Assembly: GCF_009671065.1 (NCBI RefSeq)
Contig: NZ_CP046027.1
Span: 434,001-498,000 of the forward strand
Direction of reading: 5' to 3'
DNA from: Neisseria brasiliensis
Lineage (GTDB): Bacteria; Pseudomonadota; Gammaproteobacteria; Burkholderiales; Neisseriaceae
DNA: 64,000 nucleotides
The notes under the pieces were generated by a model. It saw only the letters and a program-made list of their open reading frames with translations, was not told where the DNA came from and did no database searches. Below are positions 25,955 through 34,256 of the stretch, in pieces; within the stretch, counting starts at the first letter, position 1; the number at the start of each line of letters is the position of its first letter. The position numbers and the translations under genes are program-made.

Positions 25955-28900
25955 TTACGCTTTCTCAATATTAACCAAGAAGGTTTTGTATTCAGGCGTT
26001 TGCGTGTTACAGTCGCCCACGAAAGGCGTCAGCGTGTTCACGATATACTGCTTCTGACCTGATACGTTTTCCCAACCGCCGTGCAACGGAATACCGACTT
26101 GGTGAACGGTTTTACCATTGATGGTCAATGGTTTCACACGTTTCGTTACCACGGCTTTGGCCTTGATATACGCACGTTTGGAGCTAACTTTGACCCAATC
26201 GCCTTTCTTAATGCCTTTTTCGGCAGCCAATTCTTCACTGATTTCGATGAATTGCTCAGGCTGGGCAATCATCAGCAGCTTCACAGACTTGGTCCAGAAT
26301 TGGAAGTGTTCAGTCAGGCGGTAAGTGGTGCCGACATATGGGAACTCTTCAGCCGTACCGATACGGTCTTTCACGCTGTCAAACAAACGCATGGCAGGTG
26401 ATTGAACCACTTTCGGATGCAGCGGGTTGGTGCCAATCGGTGATTCCAAAGGCTCGTAGTGCTCTGGGAACGGACCGTCAACCAGCTTGCGTTGTGCAAA
26501 CAGACGACCCACACCTTCTTCGTTCATAATGAACGGATTCATACCGCTGCCCGGTGCTTCATCGCCTTTAAAGTCGGCTACGTCGGCACCAGTCCATTTT
26601 TTACCGTCCCACTCAATCAACACGCGGTTCGGATCCCAAGGTTTACCGTTCGGATCCAAGGATGCGCGGTTGTACAGAATACGGCGGTTGGCAGGCCATG
26701 CCCATGCCCAGCGTGGAGTGTTGCCCAAACCGGTATCGGTGTTGTCACGACGGTCCATTTGGTTACCGGCTTGTGTCCATGAACCTGAGAAAATCCAAGT
26801 AGCACACTCGGTGGTACCGTCATCACGCAATTGCGAGAAGCCGTCGAGCAATTCGCCTTTTTTACGGATCACATTGCCATTGGCATCTTTGATGTCTGCC
26901 AAGGCATAACCATTGGATTCTTTGGCCATTTCTTCCGGTGTAGGCGCCACTGGGTTTTTATAGTGCCATGCCAGCTTGGTAATCGGCTCAGGCGCAGTAC
27001 CGCCTTCTTTTTCGTACATTTCTTTCAGCAAAATGTACAATTCGCCCAAAATGTCCAAGTCAGGCAAGGCTTCGCCCGGAGGGTTTTGACCCGGGTGGTG
27101 CCACTGCAACCAGCGTGAAGAGTTCACAATCGAACCGGCTTCTTCTGCGAAACATGGCGTCGGCAAGCGGAAGACTTCCGTTTGGATTTTAGACGGATCA
27201 ACATCATGCGCTTCACCGTGGTTTTCCCAGAAAGAGGCGGTTTCGGTTTTCAGTGGATCCATCACGACCATGTATTTCAGCTTAGAGAATGCTTCGGTCA
27301 CACGGCTAGCATCAGGGAATGAGCCTTGCGCGTTAAAGCCTTGCACCAATAAGCCGTTTACTTTGCCTTGATACATCAATTCAGTGGCTTGCAAAATGTC
27401 ATACATTTTGTCCCACTTCGGCAGCCAGTCGTAGCCCCAGTTGTTTTCTTTGGTAGCGTTTTCACCGTACATCCATTTCAGGAAGCTGACGAAGAATGCA
27501 GGCGTATTGCTCCAATAGTTCAACTGATTGGCTTGCAATGCTTTAGGGGTTTGCTTGGCAATATAGTCTTGGAAAGTCGGGTGGTTGTCTTCGTTTGGCA
27601 GGGTCAGGTAGCCCGGCAATGAAGTTGACAACAAGCCCAAGTCAGACAGACCTTGAATGTTAGAGTGGCCACGCAATGCGTTCACACCGCCACCTGCCAT
27701 ACCGATGTTACCCAACAGCAATTGAACCATCGCCATGGTACGGATGATTTGCGAGCCGTAAGTATGCTGTGTCCAGCCCAATGCATACAGAATGGTACCG
27801 GCTTTATTCGGCGCAGAGGTTTCACCCCATGCTTCGGCGATTTTCAAGAAATCTTCCTTGCTGGTACCGCAAGTGGTTTCCATCACATCCAGCGTGTAGC
27901 GTGAGTAATGTTTTTTCAACATTTGGAACACGCAACGCGGATCTTGCAAGGTAGGGTCGGTTTTGGCGTGACCATTGGCATCCAATTCGTAGAACCACGT
28001 TTCATTGTCGTAGTAGTTCTTACGGTTGCCGGTACGGCTGGTCACTTCAGGCTGTTGCTCACCTTGTTTGGCTTCAGGCGCCTTGAACTCGGCAGCACCC
28101 GAGAATAAGCCCTCATCAAAGTCAAAACCTTCGGAAACGATAAAGCTCGCATTGGTATAAGCTTTTACGTATTCCCATTGGATTTTATCGTTTTCAATCA
28201 GCCAGTTAATCAATGCACCCAAAAACGCGATATCACTACCCGAGCGGATAGGCGCGTAGAAATCAGATACCGCAGCGGTACGGTTGAAGCGCGGGTCAAC
28301 CACATATAACTTGGTGCCCTTTTTCTTTTTCGCTTCAATCACCCATTTGAAGCCCACTGGGTGTGCCTCTGCCGCATTACCGCCCATCACCATGATGAAG
28401 TCGGCATGCTGGATGTCCATAAAGGTGTTGGTCATCGCACCGCGGCCGAAAGTCGAAGCCAAAGCAGATACGGTCGGGCCGTGACACACGCGCGCCTGCG
28501 CATCGGTGGCTACAATACCCAACGCACGCATCCATTTTTGGGTCAGGATACCGGTTTCGTTCGAAGCAGCAGAAGCCGTCAGCATGGCCACGGTAGGCAA
28601 GCGGTGTACCGGCACGCCGTTTTCATTGTTGACGATTAAGTTTTCGTCACGGTCTTTTTTCAGATGCTTGGCAATGCGGGTTAAGGCATCGTGCCAAGAG
28701 ATGCGTTTCCATTCATTAGTAAACGGCTCGCGCACTTCCGGAAAATGCAAACGGTTCGGGCTGTGTACAAAATCCAACAAGCCTGCGCCTTTCGGACACA
28801 ATGAACCACGGCTCACCGGATGATCCGGGTCGCCTTCGATGTGGAAAATCACTTTTTTGGCATTTTTGGCACCGTCGCCCATGCTGTACAAAATCGTACC

Positions 28901-29071
28901 GCAACCTACGGAACAATAAGTACAGTTGTTACGCGTTTCAGTAGCGCGCAAAAGTTTATACTGGCGCACCTCCGCCCAAGCGTTGGTCGGCATCATGCCC
29001 ATTACGGCCAAACCCGACGCGCCGGCACCGGCGGCCGTTACTTTAAAAAACTGCCGTCTTGATACATTCAT
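25955..29071 (-). CDS. fdnG: Formate dehydrogenase alpha subunit, cysteine type
   Basis: 1038 residues read without interruption. Tat signal 'MNVSRRQFFKVTAAGAGASG' (residues 1-33, SRRQFF). 4Fe-4S ligands Cys50, Cys53, Cys57 and Cys92 ('NNCTYCSVGCGT', 'LCPKGA'). The Mo ligand position is Cys196 in 'ARVCHGPTV', codon TGT, where E. coli FdnG has selenocysteine. Periplasmic, oxidises formate and feeds the quinone pool. No fdhE, fdhD or sel genes are in the window. Likely regulated from the 29072-29290 region, which holds the palindrome at 29153. Confidence 0.96.
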   Translation of the reverse strand: MNVSRRQFFKVTAAGAGASGLAVMGMMPTNAWAEVRQYKLLRATETRNNCTYCSVGCGTILYSMGDGAKNAKKVIFHIEGDPDHPVSRGSLCPKGAGLLDFVHSPNRLHFPEVREPFTNEWKRISWHDALTRIAKHLKKDRDENLIVNNENGVPVHRLPTVAMLTASAASNETGILTQKWMRALGIVATDAQARVCHGPTVSALASTFGRGAMTNTFMDIQHADFIMVMGGNAAEAHPVGFKWVIEAKKKKGTKLYVVDPRFNRTAAVSDFYAPIRSGSDIAFLGALINWLIENDKIQWEYVKAYTNASFIVSEGFDFDEGLFSGAAEFKAPEAKQGEQQPEVTSRTGNRKNYYDNETWFYELDANGHAKTDPTLQDPRCVFQMLKKHYSRYTLDVMETTCGTSKEDFLKIAEAWGETSAPNKAGTILYALGWTQHTYGSQIIRTMAMVQLLLGNIGMAGGGVNALRGHSNIQGLSDLGLLSTSLPGYLTLPNEDNHPTFQDYIAKQTPKALQANQLNYWSNTPAFFVSFLKWMYGENATKENNWGYDWLPKWDKMYDILQATELMYQGKVNGLLVQGFNAQGSFPDASRVTEAFSKLKYMVVMDPLKTETASFWENHGEAHDVDPSKIQTEVFRLPTPCFAEEAGSIVNSSRWLQWHHPGQNPPGEALPDLDILGELYILLKEMYEKEGGTAPEPITKLAWHYKNPVAPTPEEMAKESNGYALADIKDANGNVIRKKGELLDGFSQLRDDGTTECATWIFSGSWTQAGNQMDRRDNTDTGLGNTPRWAWAWPANRRILYNRASLDPNGKPWDPNRVLIEWDGKKWTGADVADFKGDEAPGSGMNPFIMNEEGVGRLFAQRKLVDGPFPEHYEPLESPIGTNPLHPKVVQSPAMRLFDSVKDRIGTAEEFPYVGTTYRLTEHFQFWTKSVKLLMIAQPEQFIEISEELAAEKGIKKGDWVKVSSKRAYIKAKAVVTKRVKPLTINGKTVHQVGIPLHGGWENVSGQKQYIVNTLTPFVGDCNTQTPEYKTFLVNIEKA

Positions 29072-29102
29072 GGTTGTGTTCCTGCTTGATTAGGAAGCCG
29101 CA

Positions 29103-29117
29103 TTTTCAGACGGCCTC
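29103..29117 (-). repeat. Single DUS upstream of fdnG
   Basis: TTTTCAGACGGCCTC, 32 bases before the fdnG start, unpaired. It would be in the fdnG leader. Confidence 0.6.
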
Positions 29118-29152
29118 ACTATGTTTTTGTTTTTGTAATAATACTTTAAAGC

Positions 29153-29168
29153 TAATACTTTAGTATTA
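29153..29168. promoter_or_regulatory. Palindrome in the fdnG promoter region
   Basis: TAATACTTTAGTATTA, arms of 7 with TT centre. A partial second copy AATACTTTAAAG lies just before it at 29140. Possible regulator site about 85-95 bases upstream of the fdnG ATG. It is not an FNR box. Confidence 0.4.
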
Positions 29169-29290
29169 TATTTCGACAAATTAAAACTACTGTAGTCAAT
29201 TGTAAGTCATTCGACATTGATAGTCTAACTTTATTTTAAATCCGTTTTAATTGATTTTTATTATTAATATCTGAGTGATTTTATCAGGAT

Positions 29291-29340
29291 TAAATAAAAG
29301 GCCGTCTGAAACATATTCATTTCAGACGGCCTTTTATTTA
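29291..29340 (-). terminator. Inverted DUS hairpin with 21-bp arms
   Basis: The arms run from 29291 to 29311 and 29320 to 29340; they extend the DUS by TAAATAAAA on the outside. It ends the leftward gene at 29361? No: that gene's stop is at 29361, so its transcript enters this hairpin 20 bases later. Confidence 0.88.
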
Positions 29341-29360
29341 TGCTTTGATTAAACGGCTAT

Positions 29361-29888
29361 TCAACGACGCAAACGGTTTGCATCCAACCATTTTTCCAAA
29401 TCTTCGGCGCTCAATTTGCCGCCGTTGTCTTCCAAGTCTAATTTATTCAACTGACGACCTGCACCATAAGCTGCCAATACCGGCGTACCGCTCAAACCAT
29501 ATTGCTGCTTGAATGCTGCCCACGTGGCTTTATCCTGATGCAGGCGGTGTACGTTAACAAAATAGATTTTATCGTTGAGCTGATATTGGGCGATGTAGCG
29601 TTTGAACATCGGCTCGAATGCGCTGCAATCGCCACAGCTCGGGCGGCCGATATAGGCATAAAATTTATCGCCTTTCGCCACTTTGGCTTTGAAGTTTTCT
29701 ACGGTCAGACTGTTGAGTTCAAAATACATATCGGAATACGTATCTTCCAAACGCTTGGTATTAGCCGCAGAAAGCTTCACCGCCGTTTGCGCTTCCGACA
29801 ATTCGCTTTTTAACTTATCCAGTTCTTGATGATGGCTGCACGCGCCTAGCAATAAGATGGCAGCAAGTGACAACATAGCGATTTTCAT
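29361..29888 (-). CDS. Thioredoxin-like lipoprotein
   Basis: 175 residues. Lipoprotein signal 'MKIAMLSLAAILLLGACS' (lipobox LGAC), a coiled-coil-like stretch 'LDKLKSELSEAQTAVKLSAAN' (about 22-50) and a thioredoxin-like domain (about 62-172) with 'IGRPSCGDCSAFEP' and the cis-Pro loop 'GLSGTPVLAAYGAG'. The C-x-x-C is CGDC, as in PedC-type disulfide accessory proteins. Likely a periplasmic or outer-membrane-tethered thiol oxidoreductase. The partner is unknown. Good AGGAG site before ATG 29888. Confidence 0.72.
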   Translation of the reverse strand: MKIAMLSLAAILLLGACSHHQELDKLKSELSEAQTAVKLSAANTKRLEDTYSDMYFELNSLTVENFKAKVAKGDKFYAYIGRPSCGDCSAFEPMFKRYIAQYQLNDKIYFVNVHRLHQDKATWAAFKQQYGLSGTPVLAAYGAGRQLNKLDLEDNGGKLSAEDLEKWLDANRLRR

Positions 29889-29998
29889 GGCAAGCTCCTC
29901 ATTGGATAATGAATATCTTATTGAATCAGTATAAACCCGTTTGACAACAAAAATTTAAATATTTGATGATGATTTGATAAAACGCAATTGAAAAGGCT

Positions 29999-30141
29999 GA
30001 GACCTTTGCAAAACCTCAGCTTTGAGTACAGTTCGAAGTTAGAGCAGCGCAGAAAGCGCAGACATATCACTTAGATAGGCAAGCTTTCGAGCAGCGCATA
30101 ACGAAGAAATGTGCCAAAGATGGGGAATTTGCAAAGGTCTC
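29999..30141 (-). repeat. 143-bp inverted-repeat element, copy B
   Basis: Ends GAGACCTTTGCAAAAC and AATTTGCAAAGGTCTC. Opposite orientation to copies A, C and D (its inside reads GAAGAAATGTGCCAAAGATGG in parts). Its right end is followed after three bases by an inverted DUS pair. Confidence 0.85.
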
Positions 30142-30143
30142 AG

Positions 30144-30174
30144 GGCCGTCTGAAACTTATGTTTTCAGACGGCC
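30144..30174 (-). terminator. Inverted DUS hairpin after the methyltransferase gene
   Basis: GGCCGTCTGAAA / TTTCAGACGGCC, 10 bases beyond the stop of the leftward 30184 gene and three bases from element copy B. Confidence 0.8.
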
Positions 30175-30183
30175 TCACCTATT

Positions 30184-31323
30184 CTATCGGTTAGAACCCT
30201 TTACCATATCCATCAAGAACAGGCGGCAATCCAAATTACCGTTGTACAACGGGATTTTGCGCTTCGGCGACAAACGCATGAATTTCGGCATATCACGATC
30301 GCCGGTAAACATACCGATCAACCAGCCTGCATAATGCTGCTTCAGCCATGAACCCAACTGCGGATACAGCGCCTGCAAAGCCTGCATTTCTGCCAAGCGC
30401 ACGCCATAAGGTGGATTGGAAATCATGATGCCATTGTCGCCATTCGGGCGGGCATTTTGCGCGTCTTTCACTTCAAAACGGATAAACTCAGCCACTTCGG
30501 CCGCCTCAGCATTGTGTTCGGCAGCGCGAATCATGTGGCGGTCGTTGTCGCTACCGGCAATCGGCGCGGTAACCGGCACGATTTGTTCACGCGCTTCTTG
30601 GCGGATTTTCACCCACGCGGCTTTGTCGAAATTTTGCAGCTTTTCAAAACCGAAACGGCGCATCAAACCCGGCGCACGGCGGCCGGCAATCCATGCCGCT
30701 TCAATGGCTAAGGTGCCGCTGCCGCAGAATGGGTCTTGAAACGGTTGTGAGCCGTCGTATCCGGCCAGCAACAGCAAACCGGCAGCCAAGTTTTCACGCA
30801 ACGGCGCTTCGCCGGTGTCTTCACGGTAGCCGCGTTTGAACAGGGCTTCGCCGGAAGTGTCGATAAAAATCTCGATATTGCGCTCATCCATAAACGCATG
30901 CACGCGCACATCGGGGCGAATTTTGCCCACGCTCGGGCGTGCATCATAAATATCGCGGAACGAATCACACAGCGCATCTTTGATTTTCAGACCGACAAAA
31001 TCCAAGCTTTTGACATTGGCGCGCTTACCTTCCACCTTTACTTTAAAGGTTTGCTCCAGCGTGAACCAGTTGAACCAATTGATGTTTTTGGCTAATTTAT
31101 AAATATCCTGCTCACTGCGGTAGCTGCCTTTGGTCAGGCGCAGCAGCACGCGGCTGGCGGTACGCGAATGCAGATTGATGCGGTAAACCTGCTCCATGCT
31201 GGCTTTGCAGGCCACGCCGCCATCGGTGGCTTGAATGTCTTGAATATTCAGGGAGGCGAGTTCGTCGGTCAACGGCGTTTCCAAACCGCGCGGACAAGTG
31301 ATGAATAAGGCGTATTGCGTCAT
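30184..31323 (-). CDS. rlmL: 23S rRNA m2G2445 methyltransferase-like (RlmL, stand-alone)
   Basis: 379 residues from ATG 31323 with AAAGGA upstream; an in-frame extension to 31368 is unlikely. N-terminal ferredoxin-like plus THUMP part (about 1-160: 'FITCPRGLETPLTDELASL', 'GLKIKDALCDSFRDIYDARPSV'), then a class I SAM methyltransferase with 'DPFCGSGTLAIEAAWIAG' and the catalytic 'ISNPPYGVRL'. It lacks the RlmK half fused in E. coli RlmKL, so it probably makes only m2G2445. Assignment by family resemblance. Confidence 0.82.
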   Translation of the reverse strand: MTQYALFITCPRGLETPLTDELASLNIQDIQATDGGVACKASMEQVYRINLHSRTASRVLLRLTKGSYRSEQDIYKLAKNINWFNWFTLEQTFKVKVEGKRANVKSLDFVGLKIKDALCDSFRDIYDARPSVGKIRPDVRVHAFMDERNIEIFIDTSGEALFKRGYREDTGEAPLRENLAAGLLLLAGYDGSQPFQDPFCGSGTLAIEAAWIAGRRAPGLMRRFGFEKLQNFDKAAWVKIRQEAREQIVPVTAPIAGSDNDRHMIRAAEHNAEAAEVAEFIRFEVKDAQNARPNGDNGIMISNPPYGVRLAEMQALQALYPQLGSWLKQHYAGWLIGMFTGDRDMPKFMRLSPKRKIPLYNGNLDCRLFLMDMVKGSNR

Positions 31324-31433
31324 GATGATTCCTTTCTGGGTCGGCCACACAGGCTTTCTGCGTGTCAATAAAGAGGTGAATTATAGCGTAGATTATAAAA
31401 GTAAGATATTTATTTTTCAGGATTTTTTAAACA

Positions 31434-31490
31434 AAAGGCCGTCTGAAACCATTTATTTCAGACGGCATTGATGGAATCGGTTTTCAGACG
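31434..31490. repeat. Three DUS in a row upstream of the methyltransferase gene
   Basis: AAGGCCGTCTGAAA (31435), TTTCAGACGGCAT (31456, AT dialect) and TTTTCAGACGGC (31481). The first two form a hairpin. The third touches repeat copy C after two bases. They stop transcription of the 31641 gene cluster running left. Confidence 0.75.
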
Positions 31491-31494
31491 GCTC

Positions 31495-31638
31495 GAGACC
31501 TTTGCAAAACTCCCCATCTTTGGCACATTTCTTCGTTATGCGCTGCTCGAAAGCTTGCCTATCTAAGTGATATGTCTGCGCTTTCTGCGCTGCTCTAACT
31601 TCGAACTGCACTCAAATCTGAGGTTTTGCAAAGGTCTC
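31495..31638 (+). repeat. 144-bp inverted-repeat element, copy C
   Basis: GAGACCTTTGCAAAACTCC ... GGTTTTGCAAAGGTCTC, same orientation as A and D. It ends two bases before the stop codon of the 31641 gene, so it sits right at that gene's end. The left flank TTCAGACGGCTC is the same as that of copy A. Confidence 0.85.
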
Positions 31639-31640
31639 GA

Positions 31641-32066
31641 CTACTCGGCTGTAAAGGCCGTCTGAAACACTTCGCCATCGATGTTGATATCGGCCAAATA
31701 ATCATGGCGGTTTTCAACACACATCGGCAAACGGATTTTCTTCGCCGCCCATGTGCCGTCGTCTTGGCGGCGGATATTGAAGCGGTTGAAGCCCATATCC
31801 ATGTCTTTCATGCTAAAGCTGACGGTAACTTCCTGAACCGCTTCCGGTACATTGTTCAATGCAATATCAAAGGGTTTCTTGGCTTCAACTTTATCGCTGA
31901 ATTTGACATATACCCCATTGGGTAAGGTACAACCCTGCGTGACTTGGCATTCGGCCTGCTGGGCTTGCGGCTGTTGCTGCTGCCACCAATCCAAGGCGAT
32001 GAGTTTGACGGCGGCAAACGCCAGCAGCAATACGCCAACGATGATTAACTTTTTGTTTTGACTCAT
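31641..32066 (-). CDS. Conserved-looking single-pass membrane protein, unknown
   Basis: 141 residues: N-terminal helix ('LIIVGVLLLAFAAVKLIAL', 6-25), a Gln-rich linker 'WWQQQQPQAQQAE', then an immunoglobulin-like or FixH-like beta domain with two cysteines ('ECQVTQGC') and 'VSFSMKDMDMGFNRFNI' . The Met-rich 'MKDMDMGFN' could bind metal, as in YtkA/FixH-like domains, but this is only a resemblance. Starts two bases after mutT, so it is cotranscribed with it. An in-frame DUS codes near the C end. Confidence 0.6.
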   Translation of the reverse strand: MSQNKKLIIVGVLLLAFAAVKLIALDWWQQQQPQAQQAECQVTQGCTLPNGVYVKFSDKVEAKKPFDIALNNVPEAVQEVTVSFSMKDMDMGFNRFNIRRQDDGTWAAKKIRLPMCVENRHDYLADINIDGEVFQTAFTAE

Positions 32067-32068
32067 AT

Positions 32069-32875
32069 TCAGACGGCCTCAACCTCATCATCAACCACCA
32101 CCGCATGCGCGCCCGCTTGTCGCCATTGCGCTTGATACTGCACCGCCCAATCAGGCAAAGCGGCAATCACCACGGGCATAGACACGCCCTGTTGCAAGGT
32201 GCGCAAAGCGGCTTCGGCAGCAGCTTGGTTTTGCACGCGCCACACCACTACATCGGCATCCTGCACATTGCGCCATTGTTCAGCAGTTTCTACCACGACC
32301 CACACGCTTTGCGCAGACGGCATTTTGCCAAGCTTACGCAATTCAGGTTCTTCAATCAAAATATGTTCATGCTGCGGCTCGGCCAGATGATACGGCACCA
32401 CACGGTATTTGCCCATGCGGTTAAACCCGCGTAAACCGCTTTTCAGACGGCCTGACAATTCGCGCGGCACGGAAAGCGATTGCAGCAACGCGCCATTGGC
32501 GGGCAACATCGGCGACACGGTAAAATCGCCCGCTTTCTGCCATGACCACGTCTGCCCTTCTTTGGCCTGCAATTCGCCCGACCATTCGTCGGCTTCCACC
32601 CGTAAAAAACGCAAATGCACATGGGCATGTTCGTAGGCGTGGATTTTGGTCAGCCACGGCGTGGCGTGATGAATGCGGATGCCGAGTTCTTCCTCCAGTT
32701 CGCGCTGCAAAGCTTGAAACTCGGTTTCGCCCGCTTCCACTTTACCGCCGGCAAACTCCCAATAGCCGGCATAAGGCTTGCCTTCTGGGCGTGAGCTGAG
32801 CAAATAATCGCCGTCGGCATTGAGTAAAATACCGGCAACAACGCGGATTAAGGGGCGTGGATCTGATGTGGTCAT
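32069..32875 (-). CDS. mutT: 8-oxo-dGTP diphosphatase MutT fused to a ThiE-like domain
   Basis: 268 residues. Nudix box at about 43-65: 'GGKVEAGETEFQALQRELEEELG' with the G-x5-E-x7-R-E-x2-E-E-x-G pattern (read in parts). 'RPEGKPYAGYWEFAGG' matches MutT. C-terminal part (about 140-268) resembles thiamine-phosphate synthase ('VPYHLAEPQHEHILIEEPELR' and 'VVIAALPDWAVQYQAQW'), a fusion known in several proteobacteria, though without obvious ThiE catalytic residues. Removes oxidised guanine nucleotides. A DUS codes for residues near 145. Confidence 0.87.
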   Translation of the reverse strand: MTTSDPRPLIRVVAGILLNADGDYLLSSRPEGKPYAGYWEFAGGKVEAGETEFQALQRELEEELGIRIHHATPWLTKIHAYEHAHVHLRFLRVEADEWSGELQAKEGQTWSWQKAGDFTVSPMLPANGALLQSLSVPRELSGRLKSGLRGFNRMGKYRVVPYHLAEPQHEHILIEEPELRKLGKMPSAQSVWVVVETAEQWRNVQDADVVVWRVQNQAAAEAALRTLQQGVSMPVVIAALPDWAVQYQAQWRQAGAHAVVVDDEVEAV

Positions 32876-32901
32876 GATGTTTGGGGTAATCGATATAAAT
32901 T

Positions 32902-32942
32902 TTCAGACGGCCTTGTTACGCAATACGTTAAGGCCGTCTGAA
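32902..32942. terminator. Inverted DUS pair between mutT and acpS
   Basis: TTCAGACGGCCTT / AAGGCCGTCTGAA with a 15-base loop. Could end acpS transcripts (leftward). Confidence 0.75.
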
Positions 32943-32993
32943 CGTCATTGAACATGCGCCGGCAAACCTTGCTTGCCCGCGCATGAAGTGGTG

Positions 32994-33371
32994 TTATTTT
33001 TCGGCAATCACAAAAGCCAAGACGGTATCTTCTTCATCGGCCATGCTCAAGCTGACGTGGCTGATGCCCTGCTCTTTGAGCCATTTTTCCAGCACCGGCG
33101 CGTAGAAAAATTCGGGCTTGCCCATTTCGTCGTGGCCGATGCCGATGTTGCGGAACGACACCGCACCGCGAATACCGGTGCCGACGGCTTTGGCAAACGC
33201 TTCTTTGGCGGCGAAACGCTTGGCCAGATAATTCACCGGTTTGCCGGCTTGGGGGAACTCCATCAATTCTTCAGGACTGAGAATGCGTTCGGCAAAGGCT
33301 TGGCCGAATTTTTTATTCAGTCGGATGATACGTTTCAGGGAAACGATGTCGGTGCCGATACCATAAATCAT
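32994..33371 (-). CDS. acpS: Holo-[acyl-carrier-protein] synthase
   Basis: 125 residues. 'MIYGIGTDIVSLKRI' holds the Mg-binding Asp8, and 'YLAKRFAAKEAFAKAVGTGI' has the Glu58-type metal ligand. It moves phosphopantetheine from CoA to ACP. The common neisserial order pdxJ-acpS is kept: pdxJ ends 58 bases upstream. Confidence 0.96.
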   Translation of the reverse strand: MIYGIGTDIVSLKRIIRLNKKFGQAFAERILSPEELMEFPQAGKPVNYLAKRFAAKEAFAKAVGTGIRGAVSFRNIGIGHDEMGKPEFFYAPVLEKWLKEQGISHVSLSMADEEDTVLAFVIAEK

Positions 33372-33400
33372 GGGGTTCTCCTTATTATCTTTGCAAGTAA

Positions 33401-33425
33401 CAGGCCGTCTGAAATCTCTGACGGC
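33401..33425. repeat. DUS with a truncated partner between pdxJ and acpS
   Basis: AGGCCGTCTGAAA faces CTGACGGCT, which lacks part of the core (TCTGACGGC for TTCAGACGGC). A weak hairpin between two genes of the same operon. Confidence 0.55.
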
Positions 33426-33429
33426 TACA

Positions 33430-34161
33430 TTATTTTGCCAACAAACGCGCTTTAAACATCACGTCTTTCATTTGACGAATCGCTTCGGGCAAACCTAAAA
33501 ACACGGCTTGGGCGATGAGCGCGTGGCCGATGTTTAATTCTTGAATCGCGGCAATGCGAGCAATCGGTGTGACATTATGAATAGTCAAGCCATGCCCGGC
33601 ATTGACGACCAAACCCGACTCATCGGCAAAATGCGCGCCTTCTTCAATCCGCGCCAACTGCTGCACCTGTTCAGACGGCGTATGCGCATCAGCATAGGCA
33701 CCGGTATGCAGTTCAATCACGGGGGCACCGATGTCTTTGGCCGCCTGAATCTGCGCCTGATCGGCATCGATAAACAGCGATACGCGGATACCGGCGTCAG
33801 TGAGCGTGCGCGTGAATCGGGCGATTTTCTCCTGCTGCGCCAACACGTCCAAACCGCCTTCAGTAGTCACCTCTTGACGCTTTTCGGGCACAATGCACAC
33901 ATCTTCCGGCATAACGTTTAGCGCATTTTCCAGCATTTCTTCGGTCAGCGCCATTTCCAGATTCAGGCGCGTGCGGATGGCATTTTTCACGGCGAACACA
34001 TCGGCATCTTTGATGTGGCGGCGGTCTTCACGCAAATGCAGCGTAATCAAATCCGCACCGTGGGTTTCGGCGATGAGCGCGGCTTCTACCGGACTCGGAT
34101 AAATCGTGCCGCGTGCATTGCGGACGGTGGCGACGTGGTCGATGTTAACGCCTAATAACAT
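33430..34161 (-). CDS. pdxJ: Pyridoxine 5'-phosphate synthase
   Basis: 243 residues, TIM barrel. 'MLLGVNIDHVATVRNARGT' and 'GADLITLHLREDRRHI' bind phosphate and substrates; 'ELHTGAYADA' and 'VNAGHGLTIHNV' complete the active site. Condenses 1-deoxyxylulose 5-phosphate with aminoacetone phosphate. recO lies upstream, the common recO-pdxJ-acpS order. Confidence 0.97.
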   Translation of the reverse strand: MLLGVNIDHVATVRNARGTIYPSPVEAALIAETHGADLITLHLREDRRHIKDADVFAVKNAIRTRLNLEMALTEEMLENALNVMPEDVCIVPEKRQEVTTEGGLDVLAQQEKIARFTRTLTDAGIRVSLFIDADQAQIQAAKDIGAPVIELHTGAYADAHTPSEQVQQLARIEEGAHFADESGLVVNAGHGLTIHNVTPIARIAAIQELNIGHALIAQAVFLGLPEAIRQMKDVMFKARLLAK

Positions 34162-34183
34162 GGGTTTCCTTTCGCTGATTCGG

Positions 34184-34256
34184 TTTCAGACGGCCTGTTC
34201 ATCATCAAGGCCGTCTGAAAAAATAGAGTGGGTTGGTTGCTGATTCAGACGGCCTG
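34184..34256. repeat. Three DUS between recO and pdxJ
   Basis: TTTCAGACGGCCT (34184), AGGCCGTCTGAAA (34208) and TTCAGACGGCCTG (34244), the last overlapping the recO stop codon region. The middle copy can pair with either neighbour, so two hairpins exclude each other. Confidence 0.7.

Noticed and set aside
25955..29071. Selenocysteine codon in fdnG
   Set aside because: The position is TGT (Cys), and the frame runs through without TGA.
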